A stretch of DNA of 29,599 nt from an uncultured Desulfarculaceae bacterium (GTDB lineage: Bacteria; Desulfobacterota; Desulfarculia; Desulfarculales; Desulfarculaceae): the NCBI GenBank assembly GCA_937908275.1, contig CALERA010000434.1, forward strand, positions 1 through 29,599, read 5' to 3'. The position numbers and the translations under genes are program-made. The notes below the pieces were generated by a model. It saw only the letters and a program-made list of their open reading frames with translations. It was not told where the DNA came from and did not search any database. Positions within the stretch are counted from its first letter, which is position 1, and each line of letters opens with the position of its first letter. Below are positions 16,094-23,793 of the stretch, piece after piece.

Positions 16094-18109
16094 TTAGAAC
16101 TCCACGGTGTAGGTGAGCGCGGCGGCGATGCCCGGCTCGTAGAGCTGGATGCCGCGCGAGTTGGCGAGATAGTTCTCGTAGCGCTCGTCCAGGATGTTGT
16201 CCACGCTCAACAGCAGCTCGTGCTTGAGGCCGCCCCAGGGCAGGCGGTAGCGATAGGCCGCGTTGAGGGTGGCGTAGCCGCCCACGGCGGGGACGCCATC
16301 CGGGGTCTGGTTCTGCTCCAGGGCCCAGCGGGTGTCCAGCCGGGCCCAGCAGCGGCCCTCCTCCCAGGTGAGGCCGGCCTGGCCCGAGACCGGGGCGATG
16401 GCCGGCAGGGGCTCGTCGGCCGACTCGTCGCGCCCCTCCAGGGCGGCCAGGTTGGCGAACAGGGTCCAGGCCTTGGCCATGCGCCAGCGGCCCTCCAATT
16501 CCGCGCCATAGAGGCGGGCCTCGCCCACGTTGTGCATCACCAACAGGGTGGAGCTCTGGCGCTTTTGGGAAATGAAGTCGTAGATGGTGTTGGCGAAGGC
16601 CCGCAGATCGGCCCCCAGCACCCCGGCCTGGTAGTGCAGGCCGTACTCCACGAACAGCGAGGTCTCCGGCTTCAGGTCCGGGTCGCCCAGCAATTGCTGC
16701 CCGCCACCCAGGTCGATGAGCTTGAAGCGCTCCAGCACGTCGGCGGCGCGATAGCTGGAGGCCGCCAGCAGGGTGTGGGACCAGGCCTTGGCCGGCCGCC
16801 AGGTCAGGCCGGCGTGGACATTCCAGCCGGTGTCGTCCTGGTCCCCGGCCGCGAAGCCGTTGCCGGCCTCGTTCTTGGTCTGCATCAGGTCCAGGCGCGC
16901 GCCCAGGTTCAGGGTCAGTTTGTCGCCCAGGCGCCAGTCGTCCTCGGCGAAGACGCCCATGGCGGTCTGGCGCGAATCCGGCACCGGGAAGTCGGCCATG
17001 ACCCTGCCGGTGGCCAGGTAGCGATAGCGCCAGGACTCCATGTGCCAGCTCCAGGCGTCGGCCCCGGCCACGATGGCGTGATCGCCGGCCTCCAGGCTGG
17101 TCTGGAGCTTGCCGCCCACGGTCTGGTGGTCGGCTCCGGGCCTGATCTCGCGCATGGCCGCCACCCCGGTCTGGTCCACCAGAACCCGGCGCTGGTTGCG
17201 GTTGACATAGATCGAGGCCAGGACCTCCTTGACCACCTCGCCGCCCAGATCCAGGCTGGCGTCCAGGCTGGCCAGGGTGCTGGAGGTGCGGGGATAGGTG
17301 ACCCGGGCGGCGGCCGGCAGGGTGCTGGGGCCGCCGGGAATGCCCACCTCGTGGGCCTCGGTCTGCATCACCTGGAACTCGGTGGTCAGCTTCTGGCCCA
17401 GCTTGAAGGCCCCGGCCACCCGGCCCTGCTCGTCGCGGTATTGGCTGTTGGGGATGCGCTCGTCGTCGCCGGACCGGGTGTCGTCGTGGCTGCGCGCGCC
17501 CACCGAGGCCAGCAGCCAGAGGTCCTGCGCGTCATAGTGCAGGTTGCCATAGGCGTCCACCCCGGCCGGGTTGCTGACCCCGCTGACGCTGGCCCGTCCG
17601 TGCAGACCCTCCTGCTTGGCGAACTTGCCCTTGCGGGTGATGATGTTGATCACGCCGCCGGTGGAGCCGGAGCCGTAGAGGGAGCTGACCGGTCCCTTGA
17701 GCACCTCCACCCGTTCCACGTCCATGGGGTTGATGAAGCCCAGGCGGGCGTTGATGTCGGTGGCGGTGTTGATCCGCTTGCCGTCCACCAGCACCACCAC
17801 CGAGGTGCCGCCCAGGCCCCGGATGGAGACGTCGCGTCCCCAGGTCGAATCCCCGGTGGCGGTGACGCCGGGGATTTGGGAAAGGGCGTCGGCGATGCTG
17901 GCCTTGGCGCTCAGGGCGATGTCCTCGGCCGTGGCCACGCCCACGCCACCGGGGGTGTCGGACTGGCTGGCCGGACGGCCACGGGCCGAGATCAACACCG
18001 TCTCGGTCTCCAGGGTGGGATCGGCGGCCGGCGCGGCGACGGGCCAGGCGGCGGCCAGGCAGGTCGCGGCCAGGAGGCCCAGGCCCAACTTGATGCGCGA
18101 GGTTTTCAT
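16094..18109 (-). CDS. TonB-dependent outer-membrane receptor 1
   Basis: 671 residues. Signal peptide (1-29, APAAD cleavage region), a TonB box around 35-42 (TETVLISA), a plug domain (about 45-165 with DVSIRGLGGTSVVVLVDGKR and GPVSSLYGSGSTGGVINIIT) and a 22-strand barrel ending YTVEF with the usual terminal aromatic residue. GDPDLKPETS is a variant of the NPNL region. The upstream YRAADVLERF is only loosely like the FRAP box of heme receptors, so the ligand is uncertain. AGGAG nine bases upstream supports the ATG at 18109. It sits between the cytoplasmic binding-protein-like gene and a periplasmic ABC importer. The family also takes up siderophores, cobalamin and other metal chelates. Confidence 0.93.
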   Translation of the reverse strand: MKTSRIKLGLGLLAATCLAAAWPVAAPAADPTLETETVLISARGRPASQSDTPGGVGVATAEDIALSAKASIADALSQIPGVTATGDSTWGRDVSIRGLGGTSVVVLVDGKRINTATDINARLGFINPMDVERVEVLKGPVSSLYGSGSTGGVINIITRKGKFAKQEGLHGRASVSGVSNPAGVDAYGNLHYDAQDLWLLASVGARSHDDTRSGDDERIPNSQYRDEQGRVAGAFKLGQKLTTEFQVMQTEAHEVGIPGGPSTLPAAARVTYPRTSSTLASLDASLDLGGEVVKEVLASIYVNRNQRRVLVDQTGVAAMREIRPGADHQTVGGKLQTSLEAGDHAIVAGADAWSWHMESWRYRYLATGRVMADFPVPDSRQTAMGVFAEDDWRLGDKLTLNLGARLDLMQTKNEAGNGFAAGDQDDTGWNVHAGLTWRPAKAWSHTLLAASSYRAADVLERFKLIDLGGGQQLLGDPDLKPETSLFVEYGLHYQAGVLGADLRAFANTIYDFISQKRQSSTLLVMHNVGEARLYGAELEGRWRMAKAWTLFANLAALEGRDESADEPLPAIAPVSGQAGLTWEEGRCWARLDTRWALEQNQTPDGVPAVGGYATLNAAYRYRLPWGGLKHELLLSVDNILDERYENYLANSRGIQLYEPGIAAALTYTVEF

Positions 18110-18128
18110 CAGCTTCTTCTCCTGTGGT

Positions 18129-19013
18129 TCAAGCCGCGGGCAAGGCCGCGTCCATGTCCTGGGCCACTTCCGACAGGGCCTCCCAACCCGGCCAGAGCAG
18201 CCGCCATTGGGCCTGATCCAGCTCCGGGAAGCCGGGCGCCTGGGGATGGGTCGGCGCCAGGGCCCCGGATTGGGCCAGGTAGGTTTGGTATTCCAGGGAA
18301 AGCAGGTAGGCCAGCAGGGCGTGGGCCTCCGGCGGGGCGTCGGCCGCCAGGCAGGCCATCAAGGGCACCGCCAGGGCTCCGGAGCGCGGCCAGACCAGGC
18401 GGCCGCCGTCTTGGCGGAAAGCCCGGGCAAAGGCCGGGATCAGCACCCCGGCGGCCAGGTCGCCGGCATCGACCCGCTTGTTGATCTCCAACGGTGGGCT
18501 GGCGGTGTCGAAGATCGGCAACTCCCCACCCCCCTCCTGGCGGCAGAGGCTTTTCAAATGGTGGCGCACCAGATAGGGCAGGGGGGTGTCCAGGGGCGGG
18601 CAGCCGAAGCCGCCGGCCAGGTTGCCGCCGCAGAGGTCGGACCAGTCCATCAGCTCCGGGGCCAGGCCGTTGTTGGCCGCCAAGACCACCGGGGCCAGCG
18701 CGATGATCCGCAACTCCGGGACCGGAGGCCGGAGCCCCAGGCCGACCAGCTCCGGGCGCAGGGAGGGCAGGTCGGGGGAAAGCGGGGCGAAGACCCCTTG
18801 GCCGGAGTACCGCGCCAGGTTGCAGGCCAGGTGGGGATAGGCCGAGACCGCGATGTCCGGCGGGGCCGAGGGGCCGCAACCCCGGGCGAAGGCCAGCATC
18901 TCCAGATGGGTGTCCGGGGCATCCACCTGGGCCTCGGGGAAGCGCTGGGCGATCTCCTGGCGGGTGCGCCGGGCCACGTTGGGGGGGATGGACAGATGGG
19001 CGGTGAAGCTCAA
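18129..19013 (-). CDS. Cytoplasmic protein with ABC substrate-binding-protein fold, function unknown
   Basis: 294 residues. It has no signal peptide (start MSFTAHLSIPPNVARRTRQ) yet contains segments typical of type-2 periplasmic binding proteins of the Fe3+/molybdate sort: APVVLAANN (107-115), MDWSDLCGG (122-130), then a GCPPLDTPLPYLVRHHL segment. It is predicted to stay in the cytoplasm, which is unusual for this fold. The start is TTG at 19013, overlapping the stop of the ATPase gene as TTGA, with GGAGG seven bases upstream. Cysteines at 46, 64, 127, 138 and 157 could bind metal. Position directly after a soluble ABC ATPase and a GTPase suggests the three act together. I do not recognise a named function. 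Confidence 0.6.
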   Translation of the reverse strand: MSFTAHLSIPPNVARRTRQEIAQRFPEAQVDAPDTHLEMLAFARGCGPSAPPDIAVSAYPHLACNLARYSGQGVFAPLSPDLPSLRPELVGLGLRPPVPELRIIALAPVVLAANNGLAPELMDWSDLCGGNLAGGFGCPPLDTPLPYLVRHHLKSLCRQEGGGELPIFDTASPPLEINKRVDAGDLAAGVLIPAFARAFRQDGGRLVWPRSGALAVPLMACLAADAPPEAHALLAYLLSLEYQTYLAQSGALAPTHPQAPGFPELDQAQWRLLWPGWEALSEVAQDMDAALPAA

Positions 19014-19765
19014 TTCAGTTCCTCCAGGCGCAGGCGTTCGCCGCGACGCAGGCGGTCCCTGGCCTGCAACAGGGCCGCGTCCAGTTGAGAAAGCTGGGCC
19101 AGGCAGCGATCCTCCTCCGCGTCCAGGCCGATCACCTGGCGCATGCCGCCCTGGGCCATCACCACCCGGCGCTGGTTCATCAGCATCAGCACCGGATCGT
19201 GGGTGGCGGTGAGGATGATCTTGCCCCGGCGGGCCAGGGCGGCCAGGGCGCGGTGCTTGTCGATGCCGGCGTTCTCCACCTCGTCGATCAGCACCACCGG
19301 GGCGTCGGAGATCAGGGCCAGGTCGGCGATCATCAAGGCCCGGGTCTGGCCGCCGCTCAGGCCCTGGAGGCGGTCGCCGGGCTCCATGGGCTCGCCGCAG
19401 AGGGTGTTGGCCAGGCCCAGCACCTGCTCGGTCCAGGACCCGCCGGTCTTGCCCAGGCAGGAGGCGTGGCGGACCACGAAGGCGGCCACGCTGGCGTCCA
19501 TCACGAAGCTGGTGCGCTGGGACAGGGTGGCCACCAGGCCCAGGGGGGTGCGCTCCACCGGACGGCCATCCAGGAGCACCCGCCGGCCGGAGGGGGTGTC
19601 GCCCCGGGCCGTCTGCTCGATGTCGCTGAGCAGTTCGCTCTTGCCCGAGCCGGTGGGGCCCACCACGGCCAGGGTCTCCCCGGCGCGCACCACCAGCTCG
19701 CGCACCATCTCCTCCCGACTCTGGCGGTCACAGCCGCCGATGATCGTCAACTCCCGCGCCGCCAT
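19010..19765 (-). CDS. Soluble ABC-type ATPase of unknown function
   Basis: 251 residues. Walker A GPTGSGKS (36-43), Q-loop Gln83, signature LSGGQ (136-140), Walker B APVVLIDEVENAGID (155-169) and switch His189 in TATHD are all present, so it should hydrolyse ATP as a dimer. It differs from transporter ATPases in having a VENAGID segment after the catalytic Glu, a poorly conserved region between Walker A and the signature (CLGKTGGSWTEQVL), and a helical tail (about 215-251). No membrane partner is adjacent: its neighbours are a GTPase and a signal-less binding-protein-like gene, each separated by one base or overlapping. A role in moving or remodelling a cofactor or metal in the cytoplasm is possible but is inference. 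Confidence 0.7.
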   Translation of the reverse strand: MAARELTIIGGCDRQSREEMVRELVVRAGETLAVVGPTGSGKSELLSDIEQTARGDTPSGRRVLLDGRPVERTPLGLVATLSQRTSFVMDASVAAFVVRHASCLGKTGGSWTEQVLGLANTLCGEPMEPGDRLQGLSGGQTRALMIADLALISDAPVVLIDEVENAGIDKHRALAALARRGKIILTATHDPVLMLMNQRRVVMAQGGMRQVIGLDAEEDRCLAQLSQLDAALLQARDRLRRGERLRLEELN

Positions 19766-19766
19766 C

Positions 19767-20462
19767 TCAGGCCCTCCCCCAGGCGAGTTTTTCCACGTTG
19801 CCGGTCTGATAGTCGCGTCCGATGCGGCGCTCGCCGGTGCAGTAGGAGCAGATGCTGGCCGGCATGTCGTGGCGCAGCCGGCGGCTGCCCACCGCGTCGC
19901 TGTCCGGCCAGGCCAGGACCCGGCGCGCCAGGAGCAGGCTGCCGGTGCCGGTCAGGCCGTTGATGGCCAGCACCTCGGCCGTGGGATTGACCGCGCCGAT
20001 GCCGTGCATCAACACCTCGCGCTCGGCCTGGGAGACCAGGTCGCCCTTGGTCAGCACCACCACGTCGGCCAGGGAGAGCATGGGGCCGATCTTGCCCGGG
20101 GCGTCCAGGCCGCCCAGGCAATCCAGCACCGTCACCGCCAACACCCCCTCCACGTGGGGGGCGCAGCGCAGGCAGAGCCCGGCCGTCTCCACCAACAGCA
20201 CCGCCGCCTGGTGGTGGCGTCCCCAGTCCACCGCCTCCTCCAGATTGGAGACGAAGTAATGGTCCGGGCAGAGGTAGCCGCTGAGCCCGCCCAGGGTGGG
20301 GACTCCCAACTGGCTCGCAAAGCGCTCGGGATCGGCCGAGCTTTGGGTGTCGAACTTCAGGGCGGCCAGGGCCAGGCCCTCTTTTTGCAGCAGACGGGCG
20401 GTCTGGGTGAGCACGGCCGTCTTGCCCGCGCTGGGCGGGCCGGCCACGATTACTACTTTCAT
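19767..20462 (-). CDS. HypB/UreG/CooC-like GTPase (metallochaperone type)
   Basis: 231-residue SIMIBI-class P-loop NTPase starting MKVVIVAGPPSAGKT (P-loop 8-15). Other signs are a switch region KFDTQSS (37-42), ETAGLCLRC (92-100) in the Walker B/switch II place, TKGD (138-141) as the base-recognition motif, and SICSYCTGERRIG near the C-terminus. CxxC pairs at 97/100 and 205/208 suggest a metal site, as in HypB or UreG, which insert nickel. No hydrogenase or urease gene is here, so the client is unknown. GGAG six bases upstream favours the ATG at 20462 over the in-frame ATG at 20474. One base separates its stop from the soluble ABC ATPase gene. Confidence 0.75.
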   Translation of the reverse strand: MKVVIVAGPPSAGKTAVLTQTARLLQKEGLALAALKFDTQSSADPERFASQLGVPTLGGLSGYLCPDHYFVSNLEEAVDWGRHHQAAVLLVETAGLCLRCAPHVEGVLAVTVLDCLGGLDAPGKIGPMLSLADVVVLTKGDLVSQAEREVLMHGIGAVNPTAEVLAINGLTGTGSLLLARRVLAWPDSDAVGSRRLRHDMPASICSYCTGERRIGRDYQTGNVEKLAWGRA

Positions 20463-20510
20463 GGCTGTCTCCATCTGATGGTGGTCGTGCGATGGGTTGC
20501 GGGGCGGGGG

Positions 20511-21278
20511 CTACTCCAGGCGGTAGATCATCGGCACCCGCACCTGGCGTCCGGCCAGGAGGGACAAACCTCCGGCCAGGCGGCGGCTGGCCCGCTCCAT
20601 GGCTTCCAGGGCGGCTCGGGCCAGCACCTCGGGGACGTCGTCGTCCAGCACCCGCCAGCTCGCCGGCCGGCCCTGGGCGTCGAACTCCACCACCAGCAGC
20701 ACCCGGCCGCTGACGCCGCCGCGCCGGGCGGCCAGGGGGTAGCGCTTCTCTCGCTCCAGCATCCCGGCCAGCTCGTCCAGCATGCCCTGGCGCCTGGCCT
20801 CCAGGTCGGGGTCGGGCCGGGATGGGGCCTGGGCGGCGCGCACCGGGGCGGGAGGGGCGGTCGAGGGGGACGGCGCGGCCGCGGCGTCCGGCGCAGCGGC
20901 CGCCGAGACCGGTGGCGAGGGGGGGGCGGCCGGAGCGGGTTTGGGCTTGGCCTGGTTGGGCCGGGCAGGCGCGGGCTTGGGCTCCGGCCTGGGTTCAGGC
21001 TTGGGCTCTGGCTTGGGCTCGGGCAATGGAGGAGGGGGAAGCGCCTGGGGCGGCTCCGATGCCCGGGGCGCGGCCGGAGCCGGTGGGCTGAGGCGCAGCA
21101 CCAGGCTGGTGGGCTCGGGGGCGGGCGGGGGCGTGAGCTCCCAGGGGGAGCGGGCCAGACAAGCCCCCAGCAGGGCCACATGGACCGCCAGGGTCAGCAG
21201 CCAGGCCAGGCGGCGGCTGGCCGCCGAGGGGTCGGCCAGGGCCTGGATCAGGTTGGGGTTTCGCCGCATGCCTGTCAT
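20511..21278 (-). CDS. tonB: TonB energy-transducing protein
   Basis: 255 residues. An N-terminal transmembrane helix (about 24-43, LAWLLTLAVHVALLGACLA), a long periplasmic Pro-rich segment with a (E/K)PKPEPKPEPRPEPKP run and Ala/Pro tracts, and a C-terminal TonB domain (about 165-255) with YPLAARRGGVSGRVLLVVEF and a final VRVPMIYRLE. It couples the ExbB-ExbD proton-driven motor to receptors 1 and 2 in the same array. The gap of 86 bases to the preceding gene is the largest in the array. No strong ribosome-binding site is seen before the ATG at 21278; an in-frame ATG lies at 21269. Confidence 0.92.
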   Translation of the reverse strand: MTGMRRNPNLIQALADPSAASRRLAWLLTLAVHVALLGACLARSPWELTPPPAPEPTSLVLRLSPPAPAAPRASEPPQALPPPPLPEPKPEPKPEPRPEPKPAPARPNQAKPKPAPAAPPSPPVSAAAAPDAAAAPSPSTAPPAPVRAAQAPSRPDPDLEARRQGMLDELAGMLEREKRYPLAARRGGVSGRVLLVVEFDAQGRPASWRVLDDDVPEVLARAALEAMERASRRLAGGLSLLAGRQVRVPMIYRLE

Positions 21279-21364
21279 TCCGTCGGGTTCATCCGCGCTG
21301 CCGCGCGATCAAGCCGCTGTCATCGCCTGGCCCCGCGCGCTCCCCCCGAGGCGCGCCGCCGGTT

Positions 21365-21814
21365 TCACTGGTTCAGCAGGTCGTGCCAGCCCTGGCTGCA
21401 ACGGCCGGTCATCTCCTCCACCCGCACCCGGAACAGGGGCGAACCCCGCTTGCCGGCCGTGAAGCGCTCCGCCTGGGCGGAGTAGTCCACCCCCAGGCGC
21501 TGGCCCAGGGTGGCCCAGCCGCGGCGCAAGGCATCGGACTCGGGATCGAAGCGGCCCAGACCCTGGCAGGAGACCCCGGCCCATTGGCTCACGTCCGGCG
21601 AGGCCAGGGTGTACTTGAGCAGCACCCGGGCGTTGCCGGCCAGGCAGCGGGCCACCCCGCCCCGGGGGTTGATCATGAAACAGACCTCGCCATCCAACTC
21701 GAAGGGGGTGGCCTCGATGGCGTAGGGCCGGGCCTGGGAATCCACCGCGCAGATGGTGGCCCACTTGGCCCGTCCCACCACGGCCTGCATCTCGTTGGCG
21801 CTCATGCGGCGCAT
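21365..21814 (-). CDS. Pyridoxamine 5'-phosphate oxidase-fold protein (HutZ/HugZ-like)
   Basis: 149 residues starting MRRMSANEMQAVVGRAKWATICAVDSQ. The split-barrel flavin/heme-binding fold is suggested by KWATICAVDSQARPYAIEATPFELDGEVCFMI, then RCLAGNARVLLKY, with RVRVEEMTGRCSQ at the end. Family members next to heme-uptake genes (HutZ, HugZ) bind or degrade heme; others bind FMN or F420. The closest subgroup cannot be told from sequence alone. The ATG overlaps the flavodoxin stop as TGATG, with GGAGG seven bases upstream. The 5' part of a longer frame to 22201 is a shadow of the flavodoxin gene. Confidence 0.75.
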   Translation of the reverse strand: MRRMSANEMQAVVGRAKWATICAVDSQARPYAIEATPFELDGEVCFMINPRGGVARCLAGNARVLLKYTLASPDVSQWAGVSCQGLGRFDPESDALRRGWATLGQRLGVDYSAQAERFTAGKRGSPLFRVRVEEMTGRCSQGWHDLLNQ

Positions 21815-22347
21815 CAGCCCTCCTCCCCCTGGGGGCCGATCTCGGCCAGCACCGCCAGCATGTTGCGGAAGATGTCCTGGGCCCGCTCCAGGTCCTGGGC
21901 GTCGGGATGCTCGGCCGCCTCCTGGATGCGATCCCGCCGGGCCTGGTCCATGTAATGGGGATGGCTCTCGGGCAGCATCTCCATCCAGCGCACCAGTTGG
22001 GGATCGATGGCCCCCTGGCAGATGAAGTGGCCCAAGACCTGGTTGCCTTCCAGTTGCTCGCGCACCCGTTGCACGCATTCCAGGGCGTGTTCGGAGTCGG
22101 GGTAGGCCCCCAGGGTGATGAACACCCCCACCCGCCGCCCTTTCACCCGCTGGAAGTAAGCCAGGGACTCGGCGTCGGCCGTCCCCTTGTCGATCCAGCA
22201 ACCCAAGGCCAGGAAGTCGCAGTCCGCCGGGTCCGGGGCCTCCTTGGCGGGATAGATGGCCCGGGGCTCGGGCAGGCAGGCCAACACCGCCTCGGCCACC
22301 TTGCGGGTGTTGCCGGTGCGGCTGGAATAGACCACCATGCTTTTCAT
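21814..22347 (-). CDS. Flavodoxin family protein, HmuF/BilS-like
   Basis: 177 residues starting MKSMVVYSSRTGNTRKVAEAVL; SSRTGNT is the FMN phosphate-binding loop. The segments DFLALGCWIDKGTADAES and KGRRVGVFITLGAYPDSEHA place it with the larger flavodoxin-like proteins found in heme-uptake operons. One such protein, HmuF of Fusobacterium nucleatum, binds heme and reduces the anaerobilin made by its radical-SAM partner HmuW; BilS is another relative. Here a HutW-type enzyme is encoded in the same array, so electron supply or product reduction for it is the natural inference. The ATG overlaps the stop of the ECF ATPase (ATGA), with AGGAGG eight bases upstream. Confidence 0.82.
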   Translation of the reverse strand: MKSMVVYSSRTGNTRKVAEAVLACLPEPRAIYPAKEAPDPADCDFLALGCWIDKGTADAESLAYFQRVKGRRVGVFITLGAYPDSEHALECVQRVREQLEGNQVLGHFICQGAIDPQLVRWMEMLPESHPHYMDQARRDRIQEAAEHPDAQDLERAQDIFRNMLAVLAEIGPQGEEG

Positions 22348-23786
22348 GCCGATAACCTCCTCGCTTGAATCTGGCCGGCCGCTTCCTGGGGCCGGGTCAG
22401 GGTCAGGCCGCCGTCGCAGGCCGCCTCGATCAGTTCCAGGTCGTGGGTGATGACCAGCACCGCCGCGCCCTCGGCCGCCCGCTGGCGCAGCAACCCGGCC
22501 AGTCCGCGCAGACCGGCCCCGTCCAGGCCGCTGGTGGGCTCGTCCAGGATCAGCAGGGCTGGATCCTTCATCAGGGCGGCGGCGATGGCCAGACGCTGCT
22601 TCTGACCGCCGGAGAGCGATTGGGGGTGGCGCTGCTCCAGGCCCTCCAGGCGCAGGCGGCACAGCAGTTCGGCCATGCGCCCCCGGCCCGAGGCGCGCAA
22701 CCCCCGGGGCAGGCTGAAGATCATCTCCCGCTCCAGGCTGCTCAGGTGCAGGTGATGGTCGGCGTTCTGGAAGACCAGGCCCGCCCGCTCCCGCAGCCGG
22801 GCCGGCGCGATGGGCGACTGGTCCAGGCGGAACTGGCCTTGGCGGCGGGTCTCCAGGCCGGCCAGCAGCCGGGCCAGGGTGGTCTTGCCGCTGCCGTTGG
22901 GACCCAGCAGGGCCATGACCTGCCCCCGGGGCAGCACCAGGTCGAAGGACTCGAACAGGGGCGGCCGGCGGCGATGGGCGAAGGAAAGCCCGCGCACCTC
23001 CAGACCCAGGCTGCAGACAAAGGGCAGGCCGGGCAGGTCGGCCCGGCGGTCCTCCAGCCGGGTGGCGCGCAGACCGAGCTCGCGGCGCAGGGCGTCGTCG
23101 GCCAGGACCTCCAGGCCCCCCTGGGCCGCGACCTGGCCATCGCGCAGCAGGCAGACCCGGTCGGCCAATCCCTCCAGCCAGTGCAGGCGATGATCGGCGA
23201 TGAGCATGGTCAGGCCGGCGCGCTTGAGTTCGCCCAGGATGCGCGCCAGATCGGCCACCGCCTCGGGGTCCAGGTTGGCGGTGGGTTCGTCCAGCACCAG
23301 CACCCGAGGCTCCAGGGCCAGGGCGGCGGCCAGGGCCAGCTTCTGCTTCTCTCCCTCGGACAACTCCAGCACCGAGGCCCCGGCCAGCGCGGTCAGGCCG
23401 AAACGCTCCAGGCACGCGGCCACCCGCCGCTCGATCAGGCTGGGGGCCAGGCCCCGGCACTCCAGGCCGAAGGCCACCTCCTCGGCCACGCCAAGGGCGA
23501 AGAACTGCTGCTCCGGGTCCTGGAACAGGCTGCCCACCACCCGGGAGATGTCGCCCAGGGCCAGCTCCCCCACCTCGCGCCCGGCGATCAACGCCTGTCC
23601 CTGCCGCCGGCCCTGATGGTGGTGGGGGATCAGACCGTTGACCGCCCGCAGCAGGGTGGACTTGCCGCAGCCGCTGGCCCCGGCCAGGAGCGTGACCTGC
23701 CCCGGCTCAACCGCCAGGTTCACCCCGCTTAGGGCCGGACGCTCCTGGAAGGGATAGGTGTAGGTCAGGTCGTGGATGCGGATCAT
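22344..23786 (-). CDS. Fused double ATPase of an ECF transporter (EcfA-EcfA')
   Basis: 480 residues holding two complete ABC ATPase domains. Domain 1: Walker A GASGCGKST (about 36-43), signature LSEGEKQKLALA, Walker B VLVLDEPTANLDPE. Domain 2: Walker A GPNGSGKTT, signature LSGGQKQRLAIA, Walker B LLILDEPTSGLDGA. It energises the ECF module with the T component at 23794 and the S component at 24548. Fused ATPases of this kind are known in several ECF systems (YkoD-like). The first signature has Glu in place of the second Gly, so the two halves may not be equivalent. The ATG at 23786 lies seven bases after the T component stop. Confidence 0.93.
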   Translation of the reverse strand: MIRIHDLTYTYPFQERPALSGVNLAVEPGQVTLLAGASGCGKSTLLRAVNGLIPHHHQGRRQGQALIAGREVGELALGDISRVVGSLFQDPEQQFFALGVAEEVAFGLECRGLAPSLIERRVAACLERFGLTALAGASVLELSEGEKQKLALAAALALEPRVLVLDEPTANLDPEAVADLARILGELKRAGLTMLIADHRLHWLEGLADRVCLLRDGQVAAQGGLEVLADDALRRELGLRATRLEDRRADLPGLPFVCSLGLEVRGLSFAHRRRPPLFESFDLVLPRGQVMALLGPNGSGKTTLARLLAGLETRRQGQFRLDQSPIAPARLRERAGLVFQNADHHLHLSSLEREMIFSLPRGLRASGRGRMAELLCRLRLEGLEQRHPQSLSGGQKQRLAIAAALMKDPALLILDEPTSGLDGAGLRGLAGLLRQRAAEGAAVLVITHDLELIEAACDGGLTLTRPQEAAGQIQARRLSA

Positions 23787-23793
23787 GGCCGGC

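Noticed and set aside
16220..18484. Plus-strand 754-residue open frame opposite TonB receptor 1
   Set aside because: Composition is typical of antisense to GC-rich coding sequence, with no recognisable domain. The receptor on the minus strand is complete from signal peptide to terminal Phe.
19021..19034. Second copy of the tRNA-Arg 3' end (CCTCCAGGCGC) as an attachment site
   Set aside because: Only about 11 bases match, they lie inside a coding gene, and they fit GC-rich chance similarity.
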